Assembly (NCBI GenBank): GCA_021732975.1
Contig: JAKFWC010000023.1
Span: 186,001-250,000, forward strand
DNA length: 64,000 nucleotides
Direction of reading: 5' to 3'
DNA from: Planctomycetaceae bacterium
GTDB taxonomy: Bacteria; Planctomycetota; Planctomycetia; Planctomycetales; Planctomycetaceae
The position numbers and the translations under genes are program-made. Positions within the stretch are counted from its first letter, which is position 1; each line of letters begins with the position of its first letter. The notes beneath the pieces are model-generated. The model was not told where the DNA came from and did not search any database. It saw only the letters and a program-made list of their open reading frames with translations. Positions 60,447 through 64,000 of the stretch are shown here, piece by piece.

Positions 60447-61238
60447 GTGAAATTATCGGCCATCCTGCAACATCTGGAACAACTCGCCCCGCTGGCGACC
60501 GCGGAGTCGTGGGACAATGTCGGTTTGCTGCTGGGTGACCGCCAGGCAGATGTTACGAAGATCATGACGTGCCTGTCGCTCACGCCGGATGTCGCGGCGG
60601 AGGCCGTTCGCGATGGCGTGAACCTCGTAGTGACGCATCACCCGCTCCTCTTCAAAGCCGTGCAGCGAATCACGGCGGACACGGTGGAAGGACGGATGAT
60701 CTGGAACCTCGCCCGCGCGGGGATTGCGGTGTACTGCCCACACACCGCCTGGGATAACGCCCCGGAGGGGATCAATCAGGGACTGGCGCAGACGCTGAGG
60801 CTGACCGGGATTCAACCGCTACGACTGTTTGCCGATGCGGCCTTCAGTATGAACGGGGCGGGACGTTGGGGCACGCTGCCGCAACCGCTCACGTTGGGTG
60901 AGCTCGCCCAGACCATCGCGCAAAAGCTGGGCATCGCGCGGACGGAATTCGTCGGCAATTCGCAACAACTGATTCAACGATTGGCAATTGCTTGCGGGTC
61001 CGCGGCGGAATTCTGGAAGGATGCCCGGCGGTGCGGTTGCGATGCCCTGCTCACCGGCGAAACGCGGTTTCACGGTGCGCTGGAAGTCCGCGATGCCGAG
61101 TTTCCGTTGCTGCTTGCCGGTCACTTTGCGACCGAACGTCCCGGCATGGAACACCTCGCCCAGTTGTTAGCCGCGGCGTTGCCCGACATCGAAGCGTGGG
61201 CCAGTCGAGTGGAATGCGATCCGCTCCAGTCGACGTAA
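60447..61238 (+). CDS. Nif3-family (DUF34) dinuclear metal centre protein
   Basis: The 263-residue product belongs to the conserved Nif3/YqfO/YbgI family, whose members bind two metal ions; a role in nucleotide (GTP cyclohydrolase I-like) or other metabolism has been proposed but is not settled. Motifs are VVTHHPLLFKAVQRIT (metal His pair), YCPHTAWDNAPEGINQGLAQ and the C-terminal LLAGHFATERPGMEHL with His and Glu ligands. The start GTG 60447 (MKLSAILQHLEQLAP) fits family N-termini; an in-frame GTG at 60411 would add 12 residues. Confidence 0.9.
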   Translation: MKLSAILQHLEQLAPLATAESWDNVGLLLGDRQADVTKIMTCLSLTPDVAAEAVRDGVNLVVTHHPLLFKAVQRITADTVEGRMIWNLARAGIAVYCPHTAWDNAPEGINQGLAQTLRLTGIQPLRLFADAAFSMNGAGRWGTLPQPLTLGELAQTIAQKLGIARTEFVGNSQQLIQRLAIACGSAAEFWKDARRCGCDALLTGETRFHGALEVRDAEFPLLLAGHFATERPGMEHLAQLLAAALPDIEAWASRVECDPLQST

Positions 61239-61249
61239 AGAGTTTCTTC

Positions 61250-61314
61250 ATAGCCCGGAGCGCAAGCGACGGAGTGCCGCATTTCCACACACCGTCGCTT
61301 GCGCTCCGGGCTGT
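61250..61314. repeat. Inverted repeat, agcccggagcgcgag family (copy 3)
   Basis: TAGCCCGGAGCGCAAGCGAC at the left and GTCGCTTGCGCTCCGGGCT at the right pair over about 20 nt, and the pairing extends weakly into TTCTT / AAGAA. It lies 12 bp after the Nif3-family stop and 13 bp before the convergent oxidoreductase stop, a position fitting a bidirectional terminator. Confidence 0.87.
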
Positions 61315-61326
61315 GAAAGAATTTCA

Positions 61327-62517
61327 TCAACCGTTCGGAACCGTTACTTTGTGCCAGCCGTTGTACTGGTAGCCCTTCACGTTCCACGGAACGGTCATGG
61401 GTTGACTGTCCCCGCGGTTGTCGACGGCTCGAACCGCGACCGTTTGCGGCGACATTCCTTTCGGCAGGTCCGCCGTCCACAAGACCCAGGTGAACTCACG
61501 CACCGGCGACACAATCTTGGCCGGCGTCCAGGTCTTGCCTGCATCGGTGGTGAGTTCGACTCGTTCAATCACGCGGCCGAGTTGTCCCTGCGGCAAGGCA
61601 AAACCGCGTAGTTTCAAACGGTTGCCATCGGCCTGTGGAACGGCAATCACCGAATTCAACGCCATCTCGTAAACGGGCGGCGTGGCGGTAATTTCGTCAT
61701 CGGTTCCCTCGCGAAGTAGCTTGTACTCGCGGGCCAGAAAACGATTGGTCGATGGTTGATCGCTGACGATAATCCGGCTGATCCACTTGACGCTGCGGGC
61801 GCCGATAAAGCCCGGCACAATCGCCCGCAGCGGGGCACCATGAACCGCGGCGAGAGGTTGACCATTCATCCGTGAGCAGATGATTGCCCCCGGAGCGGTG
61901 GTGGAATCGGCCATTGCATGGGCCAGCGGAATCGAACCGCCGAAGGGTTGGCTGGTCCCTTTGTTATCGATGGGGTCGAGGCCTTCAAACCAGACGTGTT
62001 TCGCTTCCGGCTTCACACCGGCGGCTTTGAGAATGTCGGACAACCGCACGCCGGACCACTCCGCGTTGCCGATCGCTCCGCCGTCCCATCCCACGCCGGG
62101 GATTTTTTGTTGATGGCTCGCCGCGAATTCCGCCCGGCGATTTCCCGAACAGGTCAGCGTGGCGATCGTCGTCAGGGTGGGGAGCTTCGTCGTCGGCGCT
62201 GCCAGTTCTTCCAGCCGGTATTCGCGCGGCTGCTCAACGAGACCTTCAATCTTCAGACGATAGTCGGCGTTGCGGACATCCGGCACCGGGCCGTGGCTGC
62301 GCACAAAGAACGATTCGAACGGCGTGATCCAATCGCGGACCAACTCATCCAGAGCGGGTTCGGCATTGAACGGCGAATCCGAGCGGGTGATGAGTTTCTT
62401 GATCGTGGCAACTTGCGCGAACCCTGCTGACGACCACGGAAGGGCCATCCCACCGGCAGCGAGTGTCGCCAGTTTGATCCAGGAGCGGCGGGAGATTTGG
62501 TTGTACTCGGTCGTCAT
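61327..62517 (-). CDS. Tat-exported molybdopterin oxidoreductase, sulfite-oxidase-like
   Basis: The 396-residue product has a twin-arginine signal (SRRSWIKLATLAAGGMALPW), so it should be exported folded by the Tat system, whose tatC lies 1.3 kb away. The oxidoreductase molybdopterin domain is shown by FFVRSHGPVPDVRNADYRLK, TLTCSGNRRAEFAA with the Mo-binding Cys in TCSGNRR, NAEWSGVRLSDILKAAGVK and PGFIGARSVKWI; the C-terminal part is the dimerisation domain with WTPAKIVSPVREFTWVLW. No haem domain is present. It resembles sulfite oxidase or SorA-like enzymes; the substrate is inferred. Confidence 0.9.
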   Translation of the reverse strand: MTTEYNQISRRSWIKLATLAAGGMALPWSSAGFAQVATIKKLITRSDSPFNAEPALDELVRDWITPFESFFVRSHGPVPDVRNADYRLKIEGLVEQPREYRLEELAAPTTKLPTLTTIATLTCSGNRRAEFAASHQQKIPGVGWDGGAIGNAEWSGVRLSDILKAAGVKPEAKHVWFEGLDPIDNKGTSQPFGGSIPLAHAMADSTTAPGAIICSRMNGQPLAAVHGAPLRAIVPGFIGARSVKWISRIIVSDQPSTNRFLAREYKLLREGTDDEITATPPVYEMALNSVIAVPQADGNRLKLRGFALPQGQLGRVIERVELTTDAGKTWTPAKIVSPVREFTWVLWTADLPKGMSPQTVAVRAVDNRGDSQPMTVPWNVKGYQYNGWHKVTVPNG

Positions 62518-62672
62518 CGTGGGGCTCCGTGATGGGTAATCGTGGGTGCGCCCTGATTATATCGTCGACGGCCGATGGGTCCATCGTCACTACCAGCCCG
62601 TAGCGCCAGCAAGGGCGTGTTGTTCAAAGAATGTGAGCCCTGTTTTCTGCGAAGCGCAAGCGCAATGCGGAA

Positions 62673-63173
62673 TTAACTCTCACCGTTTTGACAGCGTAGC
62701 GCGGCGGCGACGGCGAGTTCGTCGCAGCGTTCGTTCTCGGCATGGCCGGCGTGGCCCTTGATGAGCGTGAACCGCACCGAGTGCTTCGCCAGTAAGCCGT
62801 CGAGACGCTGCCACAGTTCCAGATTTTTGACCGGCTTCCACTGCGAACCTTCGCGGCGACGCCAGCCGTTCTTCTTCCAGCCGGGCAGCCATTCAATGCT
62901 TCCCTTGGCAACGTAAGAGCTGTCGGTGATGATCTCGACTTCCGTCGCAGCCTTCAGCGCTTCGAGCCCCGCGATGACGGCCATCAGTTCCATCTGATTG
63001 TTGGTCGTGAGCGCCTCACCACCGGAGGCTTCCTTTTCGGTGCCGGTCTGGGGGTGACGCAGAATGTAGCCCCAGCCGCCAGGGCCGGGATTGCCGCGGC
63101 ACGCACCGTCGGTGAAGAGTTGTACAAAGGAACGCCGTTTGGTCGCCGCGGTCTCATCCTGCGGTAACGACAT
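62673..63173 (-). CDS. rnhA: Ribonuclease HI
   Basis: RNase HI cleaves RNA in RNA:DNA hybrids. The 166-residue product has the four acidic catalytic residues in order: the Asp in [20 protein letters not shown], the Glu in [18 protein letters not shown], the Asp in [16 protein letters not shown], and the last Asp after the conserved [14 protein letters not shown]. The N-terminal 15 residues are an extra lysine- and threonine-rich stretch. It starts 88 bp after infA on the same strand. Confidence 0.95.
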   Translation of the reverse strand: MSLPQDETAATKRRSFVQLFTDGACRGNPGPGGWGYILRHPQTGTEKEASGGEALTTNNQMELMAVIAGLEALKAATEVEIITDSSYVAKGSIEWLPGWKKNGWRRREGSQWKPVKNLELWQRLDGLLAKHSVRFTLIKGHAGHAENERCDELAVAAALRCQNGES

Positions 63174-63261
63174 GACGGCGTGATCTCCTCAGTGGCCTTA
63201 TCGCTCCGCGACAGGAAAGCCGTAGTGCGACGGCGATGGGCAAGAAATCGGGAGGCAGCGA

Positions 63262-63480
63262 TCAACGTTCGCGGAAGATGATCCGGCCGCGGTTGAGGTC
63301 GTACGGTGAGACTTCCACGGTGACGCGGTCGCCGGGCACGATCCGGATGAAGTGCTTGCGCATCTTCCCCGCAACGTGCGCGAGGACGGTATGCCCGTTG
63401 TCCAGCACGACCCGGAACTGAGTGTTGGCTAACGCCTCGACGACGTTGCCATCAACTTCGATCGCCTCTTCCTTCGCCAT
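63262..63480 (-). CDS. infA: Translation initiation factor IF-1
   Basis: IF-1 binds the 30S A site during initiation. The 72-residue product is the usual length: [60 protein letters not shown] and GRIIFRER at the end, the classic S1-like fold. The ATG at 63480 is preferred over an upstream frame Met at 63495. It is upstream of rnhA with 88 bp between. Confidence 0.96.
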   Translation of the reverse strand: MAKEEAIEVDGNVVEALANTQFRVVLDNGHTVLAHVAGKMRKHFIRIVPGDRVTVEVSPYDLNRGRIIFRER

Positions 63481-63629
63481 AAACTCCAGACTCATCTTTG
63501 AAGTGGCATGGGGACAGTCCGAGCCGAAACGCCGACCCGCTCCTGTCGAACCAAAAATTGTAGCGAATCTGCCGGGCGTCCACCATCAGTATCCGGGGGA
63601 ATCTGGTAGAGAACGATCCATGAAGACCA

Positions 63630-63729
63630 TTGGCAATTAGAAATTAGTAAGTGAAAATTGCAAATTGATCGAAAAAGGCGGTCGCATTTCAATTTGCAAT
63701 TTCCATTTTTCAATTCCTAATTGCCAATC
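63630..63729. repeat. AT-rich imperfect inverted repeat
   Basis: Left half ATTGGCAATTAGAAATTAG and right half CAATTCCTAATTGCCAAT pair at the ends, and both halves contain AAATTGCAA-type words, around a GC-rich centre (AAAAGGCGGTCGCATTT). It lies between infA and the dehydrogenase. Positions 9715-9755 upstream of hflX contain a related single arm (ATAAGTGAAAAACGCAAAATGG). Confidence 0.65.
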
Positions 63730-63738
63730 TCCTTCCCT

Positions 63739-64000
63739 TTATTTCGTGGCGACATCCGCCGTTGTCCATTTTCCATCGACCAGCCGTAGCGTGCCGGTGG
63801 GGTTTTTGTCTTGCAGCGTGGCGGGAAGGCGACCGGGGTGGACGCCGTCGTAGCAGGCGAGGCGGGCGAACCGCTTGATCGCTGCGGGGAGGCCGACGGC
63901 CGTGAATCCGGGGTGACCGGTTGCCGGGAACGGGCCGCCGTGGTTCATTGCCGTGGAAACCGCGACGCCGGTGGGCATTTTGTCGTTGAGCAAGCGGCCG
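63739..64000 (-). CDS. Aldehyde dehydrogenase (2-oxoglutarate semialdehyde type), 3' end only
   Basis: The minus strand encodes the last 86 residues of an NADP-type aldehyde dehydrogenase, open to the window end: LLNDKMPTGVAVSTAMNHGG, PFPATGHPGFTAVGLPAAIK and RFARLACYDGVHPGRLP match the C-terminus of alpha-ketoglutaric semialdehyde (2,5-dioxovalerate) dehydrogenases, used in sugar-acid or hydroxyproline breakdown. The catalytic Cys and Glu lie beyond the window. The last 25 residues (TGTLRLVDGKWTTADVATK) are typical for the planctomycete members. Confidence 0.85.
   Translation of the reverse strand, partial: GRLLNDKMPTGVAVSTAMNHGGPFPATGHPGFTAVGLPAAIKRFARLACYDGVHPGRLPATLQDKNPTGTLRLVDGKWTTADVATK

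Noticed and set aside
60281-60583. Small minus-strand gene between tatC and the Nif3-family gene
   Set aside because: It overlaps the Nif3-family start and has no motif or ribosome binding site.

Overview
The window is chromosomal DNA of a planctomycete (Planctomycetota, probably Planctomycetales; genus not determinable by eye). Evidence: a DUF1559 prepilin-like protein with the classic planctomycete N-terminus next to a small lipoprotein (57.2-58.8 kb), a surface protein with the planctomycete LExR-type N-terminal signal (46.9 kb), a TatC with a long extra loop, high GC and many weak or absent Shine-Dalgarno sites. An LptE-like protein, a BamD-like lipoprotein and a CzcB-type adaptor point to a Gram-negative type envelope.

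Layout. 0-12.6 kb: housekeeping and metabolic genes (argF 3' end, rph, two SDR oxidoreductases, an AAA+ ATPase, hflX, a lipoprotein aldose epimerase, an ECF sigma/anti-sigma pair). 12.7-16.9 kb: a decaying stress and metal-resistance patch: frameshifted RclC/DUF417 membrane protein, truncated AraC regulator fused to a truncated ChrB C-terminal gene, intact chrB(N) and chrA, a His-rich exported protein and a CzcB-type adaptor cut after about 120 residues. 16.9-21.7 kb: a scrambled phage-like island: a DNA methylase split into two inverted halves, a truncated serine recombinase with DUF2924 and two small genes in one overlapping operon, then phage ATPase, tail and tape-measure remnants. It stops just before an initiator tRNA (21.9 kb) and a tRNA-Leu (22.2 kb).

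22.5-37.5 kb: a complete 14-gene nuoA-N operon for respiratory complex I, with a good sigma70-like promoter upstream. 37.6-46.7 kb: ilvE, a DsbD-like protein, an ASCH protein, a tandem M16 peptidase and an APC permease. 46.9-49.8 kb: a large cadherin-like surface protein whose C-terminal tip and the following small gene are AT-rich, a candidate toxin/immunity pair. 50-61 kb: recO, BamD-like and LptE-like envelope genes, cbiX, a Ser/Thr kinase, Nudix, fabI, DUF1559 pair, tatC and a Nif3-family gene. 61.3-64 kb: a Tat-exported sulfite-oxidase-like enzyme, rnhA, infA and the 3' end of a semialdehyde dehydrogenase.

Intergenic DNA is unusually rich in long inverted repeats, sorted here into several sequence families, some perfect over 25-30 nt arms and one forming the signal-peptide region of a gene. 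A second, compact family of 22-nt CCCAG...CTGGG hairpins sits at 3' gene ends.
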